From a gamma proteobacterium L18 (GTDB lineage: Bacteria; Pseudomonadota; Gammaproteobacteria; Pseudomonadales; Pseudomonadaceae): DNA of 48,455 nucleotides. The number at the start of each line of letters is the position of its first letter. Positions within the stretch are counted from its first letter, which is position 1. The translations under genes and the position numbers were made by a program. Below the pieces are notes generated by a model. That model was not told where the DNA came from, made no database searches, and was given only the letters and a program-made list of their open reading frames with translations. The DNA lies in the NCBI GenBank assembly GCA_000497835.1, contig KI547167.1, positions 590,338-638,792 on the forward strand. The letters run 5' to 3'. Positions 9,077 to 18,257 of this stretch are shown in pieces.

Positions 9077-10006
9077 ATGAGCAACATCCACCCCGCCGGC
9101 GATGACGCCGTGCAAGCCATGCGCGACGGTTGGCTACCGATCCGTGAAGTCGCCCGCCAGACCGGGGTCAACCCCGTGACCCTGCGCGCCTGGGAGCGCC
9201 GTTACGGCCTGATCGTGCCGCACCGCACCGCCAAGGGGCATCGCCTGTATGGCGCCGAGCATATCCAGCGCATCCAGCAGATCCTGACCTGGCTGAGCCG
9301 GGGCGTGGCGGTGGGACAGGTGATGGCATTACTGGACAACGCCCAGGCGACCCCAGAACAAGTGAGTGACGGTGGCGACTGGCAGCCCCTGCGCGCCAGC
9401 CTGATGCAAGCCATCGGCGATCTGGCCGAGCGCCGGGTCGATGACACGTTCAACCAGGCCATGGCCCTGTACCCGCCCATCACCCTGTGCGAACACTTGC
9501 TGTTGCCACTGCTGGCTGAGCTGGAACAGCGTTGGCAGGGCCAGTTCGGCGCGCAGATGGAGCGTGTGTTCTTCCTGTCCTGGCTGCGCAGCAAGCTGGG
9601 CGCACGCATCTACCACAACAACCGCCAACTCAACGGCGCCCCGTTGCTGTTGGTCAACCAGTCGGACCTGCCGCTGGAGCCGCACCTGTGGCTGTGCGCC
9701 TGGCTGGCCAGCAGCGCCGATTGCCCGGTGGAGGTGTTCGACTGGCCGCTGCCCACTGGCGAGCTGGCCATGGCCGCCGAACGCCTGGGGGCTCGCGCCG
9801 TACTGCTGTATTCGGCCAAGGCCCTGAACCTTGCACAACTGCCGCGCCTGCTGGCCGGCATCGACGGTCCGACGCTGATTGTCGGACCAACGGTGTGCAT
9901 CCACCAGCACGACTGGCCCGTACATACCCCCGAGACCGAGCGCCTGCACCGCTTCGATAACCCCCTGGCAGCGCAGCGATGCCTGCAGCAACTGGGGGTG
10001 CTTTGA
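9077..10006 (+). CDS. MerR-family regulator, class II LitR/PplR type
   Basis: A 309-residue regulator. A MerR winged helix-turn-helix occupies about residues 18-85 (PIREVARQTGVNPVTLRAWE, then RRYGLIVPHRTAKGHRLY). The C-terminal 200 residues match the helical and Rossmann-like part of CarH/LitR but lack the DxHxxG cobalamin-ligand motif. It is therefore a class II form, which in P. putida works with a separate LOV photoreceptor and not B12. No LOV gene is in this window. It begins four bases after rudS and ends one base before the upstream photolyase start, so it is co-transcribed and presumably autoregulates through the TTGTACA operators. It is the best candidate for the master repressor of this cluster. 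Confidence 0.88.
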   Translation: MSNIHPAGDDAVQAMRDGWLPIREVARQTGVNPVTLRAWERRYGLIVPHRTAKGHRLYGAEHIQRIQQILTWLSRGVAVGQVMALLDNAQATPEQVSDGGDWQPLRASLMQAIGDLAERRVDDTFNQAMALYPPITLCEHLLLPLLAELEQRWQGQFGAQMERVFFLSWLRSKLGARIYHNNRQLNGAPLLLVNQSDLPLEPHLWLCAWLASSADCPVEVFDWPLPTGELAMAAERLGARAVLLYSAKALNLAQLPRLLAGIDGPTLIVGPTVCIHQHDWPVHTPETERLHRFDNPLAAQRCLQQLGVL

Positions 10007-10028
10007 CATGACTGAACACGGAAAACCC

Positions 10029-11474
10029 ATGCAACTGATCTGGTTCCGCACTGACCTGCGCGTGCACGACAACACCGCCCTCGCCGCCGCCTGCGCCCAA
10101 GGCCCGACCCTGGCCGTGTGGCTGGTCAGCCCGGCGCAATGGCACCAGCACGACGACGCGCCGTGCAAGGTGGATTTCTGGCTGCGCAACGTTGCAGCAC
10201 TCAGCGAACAACTGGCCGCCAAGCACATCCCGCTGCTGGTCCGCACCGTCGACACGTGGGACAAGGCGCCCCAGGCGCTGCTCAAGCTGTGCCAGGAACA
10301 CACCATCAGCACCGTGCACTGCAACGAAGAATACGGCGTCAACGAGAGCCGCCGGGACGTCGCCGTCCAGCAGGCGCTGGATAAGGAAGGCATCGCCTTC
10401 AGCAGCTACCTGGATGGGCTGCTGTTCAAGCCGGGCAGCATCCTGACCAAGACCGGCAACTACTTCCAGGTGTTCAGCCAGTTCCGCAAGGTGTGCTACG
10501 AGCGCCTGCACCAGAGCGTGCCTGCGGTGGTGCGCGCCCCCAGTGCCCAAGCCCCGTTGCATGTCGCGCGCGATGAAGTACCCAGCCATGTGCAGGGCTT
10601 CCCCACGCCCAGCCCGCAACTGCAAGCGCTGTGGCCGGCCGGTGAAGACGAAGCCAAGCGCCGCCTGGATCACTTCGTCGACGAGCCCATCGAGTACTAC
10701 AACACCGAGCGCGACATCCCTTCGCGCCCTGGCACCAGCCAGCTGTCCGCCTACCTGGCGGCGGGCGTGGTGTCCCCCCGCCAGTGCCTGCACGTGGCGA
10801 TGACCCATAACCGCGGCGAGTTCGACAGTGGCAACGTCGGCGCCGTCACCTGGATCAACGAACTGCTGTGGCGCGAGTTCTACAAGCACATCCTGGTGGG
10901 CTACCCACGGGTATCGATGCACCGGGCCTTCCGCAGTGAAACCGAAGCTCTGGCCTGGCGCCATGCGCCTAAAGAGCTGGAAGCCTGGCAGCGCGGTCGC
11001 ACCGGCATCCCGATCATCGACGCGGCGATGCGCCAACTGCTGGAAACCGGCTGGATGCACAACCGCCTGCGCATGGTGGTGGCCATGTTCCTGACCAAGA
11101 ACCTGCTGATCGACTGGCGCGAGGGCGAACGCTTCTTCATGCGCCACCTGATCGACGGCGACCTGGCCGCCAACAACGGCGGCTGGCAATGGAGCGCCTC
11201 CACCGGCACCGACGCGGCGCCCTATTTCCGCATCTTCAACCCCCATAGCCAGTCCTCCCGGTTCGACGAGCACGGTGTGTTCCTCAAGCAATGGCTGCCG
11301 GAACTGGCGGACCTGAACAGCAAGGAAATCCACAACCCCGCCAGCGCCGGTGGCCTGTTCGGCCCGGCCGGTTATCCACAGCCGATCGTGGACCTGGGCA
11401 AAAGCCGTGAGCGCGCCCTGACGGCGTTCAAGAACCTGCCGCAGCGGCAGGTCAGCGGGGGGCATCATGGATGA
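10029..11474 (+). CDS. phrB: Deoxyribodipyrimidine photolyase (CPD photolyase)
   Basis: A 481-residue class I DNA photolyase that uses blue/near-UV light to split cyclobutane pyrimidine dimers. The N-terminal antenna domain starts MQLIWFRTDLRVHDN. The C-terminal FAD domain contains SAYLAAGVVSPRQCLH, TWINELLWREFYKHIL, GIPIIDAAMRQLLETGWMHN and NNGGWQWSASTGTDAAPYF, including the tryptophans of the electron-transfer chain. The start at 10029 matches the family N-terminus. An ATG at 10008, one base after the merR stop and behind GGGGG, would add seven residues and is a reasonable alternative. It overlaps the SDR gene by eight bases. Full length and apparently active. Confidence 0.95.
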   Translation: MQLIWFRTDLRVHDNTALAAACAQGPTLAVWLVSPAQWHQHDDAPCKVDFWLRNVAALSEQLAAKHIPLLVRTVDTWDKAPQALLKLCQEHTISTVHCNEEYGVNESRRDVAVQQALDKEGIAFSSYLDGLLFKPGSILTKTGNYFQVFSQFRKVCYERLHQSVPAVVRAPSAQAPLHVARDEVPSHVQGFPTPSPQLQALWPAGEDEAKRRLDHFVDEPIEYYNTERDIPSRPGTSQLSAYLAAGVVSPRQCLHVAMTHNRGEFDSGNVGAVTWINELLWREFYKHILVGYPRVSMHRAFRSETEALAWRHAPKELEAWQRGRTGIPIIDAAMRQLLETGWMHNRLRMVVAMFLTKNLLIDWREGERFFMRHLIDGDLAANNGGWQWSASTGTDAAPYFRIFNPHSQSSRFDEHGVFLKQWLPELADLNSKEIHNPASAGGLFGPAGYPQPIVDLGKSRERALTAFKNLPQRQVSGGHHG

Positions 11475-12243
11475 GTCACCTCGACGTATCTGGCTGACCG
11501 GCGCCAGCACTGGCCTGGGCGAGGCGCTGGCGCTGGCATTGCTGGCCCAGGGCGCACACCTGGCCCTGAGCGCCCGCAGCGAGGGCCCGCTGCGGGCCCT
11601 TGAGCAGCGATACCCCGGGCAAGTACTGGTGGTGCCGGGCGATCTGACCGACCCTGAGCAGGTACGGGCCATCGGCGCCACCATCGAACAGGCCTGGGGC
11701 GCACTGGACAGTGCCATCCTCAACGCCGGTACCTGCGAATACGTGGATGTCCAGCACTTCGATGCACAGCTATTCGAACGGGTGTTTCGCACTAACCTGT
11801 TTGCCAGCAGCTATTGCATCGAAGCCGCCCTGCCCCTGTTGCGCAAAGGCCGCCGCCCGCACTTGGTTGGGGTGGCCAGTGCGGTCACCTACGTGCCGTT
11901 GCCCCGCTCGGAAGCTTACGGCGCCTCCAAGGCCGGGCTACGCTATCTGTTCGAGTCGCTGCGTATCGACCTGGCCCGCCAGCGCATCGATGTCACCGTG
12001 GTAAGCCCCGGCTTCGTCGATACGCCGCTGACGCGCAAGAACGATTTCCCCATGCCGCAGATCGTCAGTGCTGAAGACGCGGCCCGGCATATCGTCGAGC
12101 GCCTGGATAAACGCCCGCTGGAAATCGCTTTCCCTGCCGTGTTCATGGCCGCCATGCGCTTGTTGTCATGGCTGCCGGCCAAACTGCAACTGATCATCGG
12201 CAAGCGCATGGTGCGCCGGCCACCCCAGGGAGGGGATGTCTGA
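11467..12243 (+). CDS. Short-chain dehydrogenase/reductase of the light cluster
   Basis: A 258-residue classical SDR with an N-terminal nucleotide motif TGASTGLGEALALALL, an NAG motif (ILNAGTCEY), a conserved serine (GVASAV) and the catalytic YGASK. A hydrophobic C-terminal helix (FPAVFMAAMRLLSWLPAKL) suggests membrane association. It overlaps phrB by eight bases and shares one base with the next gene, so translation is coupled. Position in an operon with a FAD oxidoreductase, DUF1365 and a Cfa-type methyltransferase points to a lipid substrate. I infer, but cannot show, that it acts on a modified acyl chain. Confidence 0.88.
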   Translation: MDESPRRIWLTGASTGLGEALALALLAQGAHLALSARSEGPLRALEQRYPGQVLVVPGDLTDPEQVRAIGATIEQAWGALDSAILNAGTCEYVDVQHFDAQLFERVFRTNLFASSYCIEAALPLLRKGRRPHLVGVASAVTYVPLPRSEAYGASKAGLRYLFESLRIDLARQRIDVTVVSPGFVDTPLTRKNDFPMPQIVSAEDAARHIVERLDKRPLEIAFPAVFMAAMRLLSWLPAKLQLIIGKRMVRRPPQGGDV

Positions 12244-13487
12244 TGAAAGTCGCCATCGTTGGCAGCGGTATCGCCGGACTCACCAGTGCTTACCTACTCA
12301 ACCGTCGTCACGAGGTGCAGGTATTTGAAGCCTCCTCGTGGATCGGCGGCCACACCCATACCCTGGACATTGAGCATCAGGGCCGACAGTACGCCATCGA
12401 CACCGGTTTCATCGTGTTCAACGACTGGACCTATCCCAACTTCATCGCTTTGCTCGACCAGTTGGGCGTGTCGTTCAAACCCACTGAAATGAGCTTTTCG
12501 GTGTGTGCCCCCCACGACAACCTGGAATACAACGGCAACAACCTCAACAGCCTGTTCGCCCAGCGCCGCAACCTGCTGTCGCCCGGCTTCTGGGGCATGC
12601 TCAAGGACATCCTGCGCTTCAACCGCGAAGCCGTCAGCGACCTGGCCAGCCACCGCATCACCGAACACACCACCCTGGGCGAGTACCTGCGCACCAAACG
12701 CTACGGGCAGCGCTTCATCAACCACTACATCGTGCCCATGGGCGCGGCCATCTGGTCGATGTCACTGCAGGACATGCTCGGTTTCCCCCTGCAGTTCTTC
12801 GTGCGCTTCTTCAAGAACCACGGCCTGCTGTCCGTCACTAACCGGCCCCAGTGGCACGTGGTGGAAGGCGGTTCCAGCCGCTACATCGAACCGCTGATAG
12901 CCTCCTTTGCCGATCGCATCCATCTGAATTGCCCGGTAAGCCGGGTCGAACGCGATGCGGAGGGTGTCACGGTGCACAGCCCTCGCGGCGCGGAACGCTT
13001 CGACAAGGTGGTGTTCGCCTGCCACAGCGACCAGGCCCTGGCCCTGCTCGCCAGCCCCACTGGCGCGGAACGGCAGATCCTGAGTGCCCTGCCCTACGCC
13101 GACAATGACGTGGTGCTGCACACCGACACCCGCCTGCTGCCTTCGCGCCGCCTGGCCTGGGCCAGCTGGAACTACCGGCTTGACGGTGACGGCCAGGCGG
13201 CCGCCGTGACCTACGACATGAACATCCTGCAAGGCGTGGACGGCCCCACCACCTTTTGCGTCAGCCTCAACCAAAGCGCTCACATCGACCCTGCCACAGT
13301 GCTGGCCCGCTTCACCTACGCCCACCCGCAATACAGCCTGGCCGGGATGGCGGCCCAGGCACGCTGGCAGGAATTGCACGGCGCGCAGCACACCTACTAT
13401 TGCGGCGCCTACTGGGCCAACGGCTTTCACGAGGACGGCGTCACCAGCGCCCTGCGCGTGGCGCACGCCTTCGGGGAGGCGCTATGA
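12243..13487 (+). CDS. COG2907 FAD-dependent amine-oxidase-like protein
   Basis: A 414-residue flavoprotein with a complete N-terminal FAD motif, VAIVGSGIAGLTSAYLL, then FEASSWIGGHTHTLDIE and IDTGFIVFNDWTYPN. The C-terminal region YYCGAYWANGFHEDGVTSAL contains the second FAD contact. The ATG at 12243 overlaps the SDR stop (TGATG). COG2907 proteins nearly always neighbour a DUF1365 gene and a cyclopropane-synthase-like gene, exactly as here. That conserved trio suggests desaturation or oxidation of a phospholipid acyl chain in company with the methyltransferase. The exact reaction is not established from sequence. Confidence 0.9.
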   Translation: MKVAIVGSGIAGLTSAYLLNRRHEVQVFEASSWIGGHTHTLDIEHQGRQYAIDTGFIVFNDWTYPNFIALLDQLGVSFKPTEMSFSVCAPHDNLEYNGNNLNSLFAQRRNLLSPGFWGMLKDILRFNREAVSDLASHRITEHTTLGEYLRTKRYGQRFINHYIVPMGAAIWSMSLQDMLGFPLQFFVRFFKNHGLLSVTNRPQWHVVEGGSSRYIEPLIASFADRIHLNCPVSRVERDAEGVTVHSPRGAERFDKVVFACHSDQALALLASPTGAERQILSALPYADNDVVLHTDTRLLPSRRLAWASWNYRLDGDGQAAAVTYDMNILQGVDGPTTFCVSLNQSAHIDPATVLARFTYAHPQYSLAGMAAQARWQELHGAQHTYYCGAYWANGFHEDGVTSALRVAHAFGEAL

Positions 13488-14278
13488 ACAGCGCCCTGTA
13501 CAGCGGCTGGGTGGCCCACCGCCGCTTCGCACCGCGCGGTCACCAGTTCCGTTACCGCATCGGCCTGCTGTACCTGGACCTGGCCGAACAGCAGCAAGTG
13601 CTCGGCCTGTCGCCCCTGGCCGGTAGTGGTCGTTGGGCGCCGTTTGCCTTCCGGCCCACCGACTACCTGCGCGAGCACACCCGCGCCGGCGTACCGTTGA
13701 GCGACGCCGTGCGCCAGTGCGTGGCCCAGGCATTGGGTTTCACCCCCCTGGGGGCGATTCGCCTGCTGACCCAGGCGCGCAGTTTCGGGCTGGCGTTCAA
13801 CCCGGTCAGTTTCTTTTACTGCTTCGATGAACAGGAACGCCTGGTAGCGATCCTCTGCGAAGTCACCAACACGCCGTGGCGCGAGCGCTATCACTACGTG
13901 CTGCCCGCCGACGGCGAGGGCTTCCAGCACTTCGCCGTGGCCAAGGCTTTCCATGTTTCGCCGTTCCTGCCCCGCGACCTGGAATACCGCATGAGTTTCA
14001 GCCCCCCTGCCGAGCGCCTGGGCGTGCACATGGCCGACTGGCAGGGCGAGAGCAAAGTCTTCGACGCCACCTTGAACCTGCACCGCCAGGCCATGACCCG
14101 CGGCAACCTGCACCGCCAACTGCTGGCCTTTCCCTGGATGACCGCCAAGACATGCCTGGCCATTTACTGGCAGGCCGTGCGCCTGGCGCTCAAGCGTGTC
14201 CCGATTTTCAACCACAGCCCCGCGCACGGTTCATTTCGCGCAGCCACCGCTCAAGCAAAGGAACGACGCCATGAATAG
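13484..14278 (+). CDS. DUF1365 family protein
   Basis: A 264-residue protein starting MNSALYSGWVAHRRFAPRGH. Conserved DUF1365 features are visible: HQFRYRIGLLYLDL, FNPVSFFYCFDEQ, EVTNTPWRERYHYVL and KAFHVSPFLPRDLEYR. It has no signal peptide and no obvious catalytic cofactor motif. Its start codon overlaps the upstream stop by four bases and its last codons overlap the Cfa-like gene by eight bases. The family has no assigned reaction. Its constant company of COG2907 and Cfa genes suggests an accessory role in fatty-acid modification. Confidence 0.9.
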   Translation: MNSALYSGWVAHRRFAPRGHQFRYRIGLLYLDLAEQQQVLGLSPLAGSGRWAPFAFRPTDYLREHTRAGVPLSDAVRQCVAQALGFTPLGAIRLLTQARSFGLAFNPVSFFYCFDEQERLVAILCEVTNTPWRERYHYVLPADGEGFQHFAVAKAFHVSPFLPRDLEYRMSFSPPAERLGVHMADWQGESKVFDATLNLHRQAMTRGNLHRQLLAFPWMTAKTCLAIYWQAVRLALKRVPIFNHSPAHGSFRAATAQAKERRHE

Positions 14279-15536
14279 CTTCTCGGCCAAGGCCCTACCG
14301 TTCAGCACCTACGGCCTGACCAGCGCGCTGCTGCGCCGTGGCGTGCTCAACCAACTCAACTCACTGCGCCACGGACAACTGCTGGTGGTGGACGGCGATG
14401 ACCGCCTGCTGTTCGGCAACCCGGCCTCGCCACTGGTGGGCGAGATCCACGTGCACGACGCCTCCGCCTGGGGCCTGGTGGCCAGCGGCGGCTCGATCGG
14501 AGCCGGCGAGGCGTTTATCCATGGCTACTGGAGCAGCCCGGACCTGACGGCGGTGATTCGCGTGTTCGTCAGCAACCTGGACGTACTGGACAGCATGGAA
14601 GGCGGCCTGGCGCGCCTGAGCCGACCGCTGGTGCGCAGCCTGCACTGGCTCAACCGCAACACCCGCAAGGGCTCGCAGAAAAACATCGCGGCGCACTACG
14701 ACCTGGGCAACGACCTGTTCGAACAGTTTCTGGACCCGACCATGATGTACTCGGCCGCGCAGTTCACCCATGCCGATGACAGCCTGGAGCAGGCGCAACT
14801 GAACAAACTGGAACGCATTTGCCAGAAGCTGGCGCTCAAGCCCAGCGATCACCTGCTGGAAATCGGTACCGGCTGGGGCAGCATGGCGCTGTACGCCGCC
14901 AGCCATTACGGATGCAAGGTGACCACCACCACACTCTCCAAAGAGCAGTACGAATACACCCGTCAGCGCATCGACGCCCAAGGCCTGCAGGACCGCGTCA
15001 CCCTGCTGCTGTCCGATTACCGCGACCTCACCGGCAGCTATGACAAGCTGGTGTCCATCGAGATGATCGAAGCGGTGGGGCACCGTTTCCTGGCCACCTA
15101 CTTCCAGAAGTGCGCGGACCTGCTCAAGCCCGACGGCGTGATGCTGCTGCAGGCCATCACCATTCGCGAGCAGCGCTATGAACAGGCGCGGCGCAACGTC
15201 GACTTCATCCAGCGTTACATCTTCCCGGGCGGCGCCCTGCCCTCGGTGCAGAAGATGCTGCAGATCGTCGGCCGCGATACCGACATGAACCTGCTGCACA
15301 TGGAAGATTTCGGCCTGCATTACGCGCGCACCCTGCGCCTGTGGCACGACAACTTCCGCCGCGCCCACAACCGCCTGCGCGAACTGGGCTACGACGACTA
15401 TTTCCTGCGGTTGTGGGAGTTCTACCTGTGCTACTGCGAAGGCGGTTTCCTGGAGCGCACCATCGGCACAGCGCAACTGCTGCTGGCCAAGCCGGCCGCA
15501 CAACCGCAACCGCTGCTCGGGCGCTTCGATGCTTGA
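14271..15536 (+). CDS. Cyclopropane-fatty-acid-synthase family methyltransferase
   Basis: A 421-residue SAM-dependent methyltransferase acting on unsaturated acyl chains of membrane phospholipids. The SAM motif is LLEIGTGWGSMALYAA. The Cfa family segments NIAAHYDLGNDLFEQFLDP, MMYSAAQF, EMIEAVGHRFL and FIQRYIFPGGALPS are present, and HMEDFGLHYARTLRLWHDNF matches the bicarbonate-site region. The N-terminal lipid-binding domain covers about residues 1-110. It could be a true cyclopropane synthase or the UfaM-type enzyme that methylates vaccenate on the way to furan fatty acids. Membership in a light-controlled cluster with oxidoreductases favours the second. It overlaps both neighbours by eight bases. 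Confidence 0.9.
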   Translation: MNSFSAKALPFSTYGLTSALLRRGVLNQLNSLRHGQLLVVDGDDRLLFGNPASPLVGEIHVHDASAWGLVASGGSIGAGEAFIHGYWSSPDLTAVIRVFVSNLDVLDSMEGGLARLSRPLVRSLHWLNRNTRKGSQKNIAAHYDLGNDLFEQFLDPTMMYSAAQFTHADDSLEQAQLNKLERICQKLALKPSDHLLEIGTGWGSMALYAASHYGCKVTTTTLSKEQYEYTRQRIDAQGLQDRVTLLLSDYRDLTGSYDKLVSIEMIEAVGHRFLATYFQKCADLLKPDGVMLLQAITIREQRYEQARRNVDFIQRYIFPGGALPSVQKMLQIVGRDTDMNLLHMEDFGLHYARTLRLWHDNFRRAHNRLRELGYDDYFLRLWEFYLCYCEGGFLERTIGTAQLLLAKPAAQPQPLLGRFDA

Positions 15537-15999
15537 AAAGGTCGGTAACGCCCTGCTGTTTTACGCCGGCTGGTTCATCTGCGTGCTGGGCGGCAACAGC
15601 GGTTGGCTGATCCTGGCGTTGGTGATTCTGATCGGTCATTGGGTGTGGCGTGGGGACGGTCGGTTGATGGTGGAGGCGTTCATCATTGGCCTGGCGCTGG
15701 ACAGCGGGCTGATGTGGCTCAACGTCTACGATTTTCATCCCAACCGCTGGCTGGTGCCGCTGTGGCTAGCAATGCTCTGGCCGTTGCTGGCCATGACCTT
15801 GCGCCACTGCCTGGCGTGGACGGCGCGGCCCTGGTGGTTGGCGGCGGGGTTGGGGGCAGTGGCCGGGCCGTTGTCGTATTACGCCGGAGGGCGGTTGGCG
15901 GGGGTGGGGTTCCCGTATGGGACGGCGGTGACGATGGCGGGGTTGGCAGTGGTGTGGGCGGGGGTGTTTCCCGCCCTGCACTGGCGGGCTTCGCGGTGA
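15529..15999 (+). CDS. DUF2878 integral membrane protein
   Basis: A 156-residue hydrophobic protein with about five predicted membrane spans (for example WLILALVILIGHWVW and LVPLWLAMLWPLLAMTL), matching DUF2878. The ATG lies eight bases inside the end of the Cfa-like gene, so it closes the light operon. Codon use toward the 3' end becomes GGG/GTG-rich, unlike the upstream genes. Function unknown. In other bacteria the family follows the COG2907-DUF1365-Cfa set, so it may be a membrane partner of that pathway. Confidence 0.85.
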   Translation: MLEKVGNALLFYAGWFICVLGGNSGWLILALVILIGHWVWRGDGRLMVEAFIIGLALDSGLMWLNVYDFHPNRWLVPLWLAMLWPLLAMTLRHCLAWTARPWWLAAGLGAVAGPLSYYAGGRLAGVGFPYGTAVTMAGLAVVWAGVFPALHWRASR

Positions 16000-16000
16000 C

Positions 16001-16063
16001 GCTTTCCCAAGCTTCGCTTGGTCCCACACCGCTTGGTGTGGGACCGAGCGAAGCTCGGGAAGC
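16001..16063. terminator. Long hairpin between convergent DUF2878 and pagL genes
   Basis: A 30-base left arm and 29-base right arm, differing at only a few positions, flank a four-base loop (16031-16034). The central arms GGTCCCACACC / GGTGTGGGACC are perfect. It is likely a bidirectional terminator. No T-tract follows. Confidence 0.75.
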
Positions 16064-16075
16064 AGGCTTAGCGAA

Positions 16076-16603
16076 TCAGAAGCTCAACGGCATCCGGTAA
16101 TTGAGCGAGTAGGCCTCAATGCCGTCGTTGGGCTCCTTGATGCCACCGTTGGAATAGTGGATCGCCCGAATCGATACTTCCTGGTTGCCAGCGAAGCGCA
16201 AACCAAAGCCGATGCGGTCTTCGAAGTTGAAGGAAGTGCCCAGCTTGTTGTCATCTACCTGCAGTTTCGAAAACGCCGACACGCCAATCCCCGCCTCAAG
16301 GAAAGGCTTCACCGCGCCGCCATCGAATTCATAGCGAAACACCGGCGCAAAGGACAAGGTGTGGTTGGACGGCCCGTGGTTGGAGGAACTCCAGTAGGTG
16401 TAGCCACCATCCCAATAACCCGTCAGGCGCCCGACGCTGGTTTGCCACCAGCTGGCGTCCCAATCCGATTGCAGCCCCAGTCGATACACCATCGACCCAT
16501 CCCCAGTCGCCCCCACCGACACCGAGCCGTCCAGCGCGTGGGCCATCATGCTCTGGCCGAAAGTGAACGCAGCAAGCGCTGCCAACCCCAACAGTCTCTT
16601 CAT
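16076..16603 (-). CDS. pagL: Lipid A 3-O-deacylase
   Basis: A 175-residue outer-membrane beta-barrel esterase that removes the 3-O-linked acyl chain from lipid A. A Sec signal peptide (MKRLLGLAALAAFTFG, cleavage after AHA near residue 23) is followed by alternating beta-strand sequence ending in an aromatic residue (MPLSF). The catalytic triad is visible in AIHYSNGGIKEPNDGIE: H149, S151 and E163. The ATG at 16603 has AGGGA at good spacing, whereas the ATG at 16612 lies directly on that site. It is located beside murI, as in P. aeruginosa. It has its own transcript, convergent with the light operon. Confidence 0.93.
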   Translation of the reverse strand: MKRLLGLAALAAFTFGQSMMAHALDGSVSVGATGDGSMVYRLGLQSDWDASWWQTSVGRLTGYWDGGYTYWSSSNHGPSNHTLSFAPVFRYEFDGGAVKPFLEAGIGVSAFSKLQVDDNKLGTSFNFEDRIGFGLRFAGNQEVSIRAIHYSNGGIKEPNDGIEAYSLNYRMPLSF

Positions 16604-16717
16604 CAGGAACATCCCTATGTCTAATGCCGTTTTTTGGTTTTATGCGTCGTGAAGACGAAACTATAGAAATCCGGAGACCGATGATGGTTCATCGCCATTA
16701 GGGTTTTTTACGATGAT

Positions 16718-17509
16718 TTATCGTACAAATCCACTAACGTTGTCGGATTTTTTCCAAAGCATAGGCAGGATGTTACTGAAGTGCTGAGGATCTGCACTGG
16801 TCCAGAAGCGCGTGTCCAACGCGGGCCCGCTGGCCAGCAGCCCTCGTTGCTCCAGCAGACGCTGAAGTTGGCGGGCCACGGCGGCGCCGGTATCAATCAG
16901 GATAACGTTGCCCGGAATCATCTCGCGCAGCAGCGGCTTGAGGAAGGGATAGTGGGTGCAGCCCAGGATCAACGTATCGCAGCCGGCCGCCAGCAGCGGC
17001 GCCACGTACTGCTGCAACAGCACGCGCATGGCATCGCTGTGCAACTGACCCGTTTCGATCAGTTCCACCAGACCCGGGCACGGCTGGGTGACCACCTTCA
17101 CGTCGTTGGCGAAGCGGTCCAGCAGCGCGGCGAACTTGGCGCTTTGCAGTGTGCCGGTGGTGGCCAGCACGCCGACCACGCCACTGCGCGTGGCTGCGGC
17201 GGCCGGTTTGACAGCCGGCTCCATGCCCACAATGGGCCAGTCGGGATAGCGTTCGCGCAGGTCCGCCACCGCCGCCACCGTGGCGGTGTTGCAGGCCAGC
17301 ACCAGGGCCTTGGCGCCCTGCTCGCGGAAGAACTCGGCCACCGCCACGCAACGCTCTCGAATGAAGGCCGGGGATTTTTCGCCGTAGGGAATGTGGCCAC
17401 AGTCGGCCACGTACAACAGGGATTCCTGAGGCAACAGGGCATGAATCTCGCCCAGCACCGACAGGCCACCAACGCCGGAGTCGAAGACGCCGACCGGGGC
17501 CTCAGCCAT
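16718..17509 (-). CDS. murI: Glutamate racemase
   Basis: A 263-residue cofactor-independent racemase making D-glutamate for peptidoglycan. The catalytic cysteines are C73 in LACNTAT and C184 in [20 protein letters not shown] (D10, S11) forms the substrate-binding N-terminus. The ATG at 17509 overlaps the moeB end by eight bases. It is the last gene of the leftward operon hemA-prfA-prmC-moeB-murI, an order conserved in pseudomonads. Complete, with no anomalies. Confidence 0.96.
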   Translation of the reverse strand: MAEAPVGVFDSGVGGLSVLGEIHALLPQESLLYVADCGHIPYGEKSPAFIRERCVAVAEFFREQGAKALVLACNTATVAAVADLRERYPDWPIVGMEPAVKPAAAATRSGVVGVLATTGTLQSAKFAALLDRFANDVKVVTQPCPGLVELIETGQLHSDAMRVLLQQYVAPLLAAGCDTLILGCTHYPFLKPLLREMIPGNVILIDTGAAVARQLQRLLEQRGLLASGPALDTRFWTSADPQHFSNILPMLWKKSDNVSGFVR

Positions 17510-18257
17510 GGGCCTGCCCACAGACACTGCACGCCGGGTCACGCTTGACCCGCAGTTCGCGGAAGCGGCTGCCCAGGGCATCCACCAACAGCAGACGGCC
17601 CACCAGCGGGTCGCCGAAGCCGGCCAGCAGCTTCAAGGCTTCCAGGGCTTGCAGGCTGCCCACCAGCCCCACCAGCGGGCCAACCACGCCCGCTTCGCTG
17701 CAAGTCAGTTCGGTTTCGCTGCCGTGGCCGTAAAGACAGTGGTAGCACGGACTTTCAGGGCGGCGCGGGTCGAACACCGACAACTGCCCTTCCAGACGGA
17801 TAGCAGCACCGCTGACCAAAGGCTTGCCGGCAGCCACGCACGCGGCATTGACCGCTTCGCGGGTGCCGAAGTTGTCGGAGCAGTCCAGCACCAGGTCGAC
17901 CGCGGCCACGGCGGCCGCCAGGGAGTCTTCATCCAGGGCCGCGCGATGGGCCACCAGTTTCACCTGGGGATTGATCGCTTCCAGGCGCTGCAACGCCGAG
18001 TCGACCTTGGACATGCCGACGGTCGAGGTGTCATGCAGCACCTGGCGCTGCAGATTGGTGAGGTCCACCGTGTCGAAGTCAGCAAGGTGCAGCTCACCCA
18101 CGCCGGCTGCCGCCAGGTACAAGGCCACCGGCGAACCCAGGCCGCCGAGGCCGACGATCAGCGCGCGGCTGGCCTTGAGCTTCAGCTGGCCGTCGATGTC
18201 GACCTGCGACAGCAGCACCTGGCGGCTGTAGCGCAGCAGCTCCTCGTCGCTCAACAT
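17502..18257 (-). CDS. moeB: MoeB/ThiF/HesA-type adenylyltransferase
   Basis: A 251-residue E1-like enzyme that adenylates the C-terminus of a ubiquitin-fold sulfur carrier (MoaD or ThiS). The ATP-binding glycine motif GLGGLGSP is at residues 36-43. The metal cysteine pairs are PCYHC and ACSVC, and the family segment [13 protein letters not shown] is intact. It overlaps prmC by seven bases upstream and murI by eight bases downstream. The partner carrier gene is not in this window, so molybdopterin versus thiamine cannot be settled here. The name follows the conserved pseudomonad context. Confidence 0.92.
   Translation of the reverse strand: MLSDEELLRYSRQVLLSQVDIDGQLKLKASRALIVGLGGLGSPVALYLAAAGVGELHLADFDTVDLTNLQRQVLHDTSTVGMSKVDSALQRLEAINPQVKLVAHRAALDEDSLAAAVAAVDLVLDCSDNFGTREAVNAACVAAGKPLVSGAAIRLEGQLSVFDPRRPESPCYHCLYGHGSETELTCSEAGVVGPLVGLVGSLQALEALKLLAGFGDPLVGRLLLVDALGSRFRELRVKRDPACSVCGQAHG

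Noticed and set aside
9654..11792. 712-codon minus-strand frame across phrB
   Set aside because: High-GC shadow of merR, phrB and SDR. It has no ribosome binding site, no recognisable domain, and the plus-strand genes are certain.
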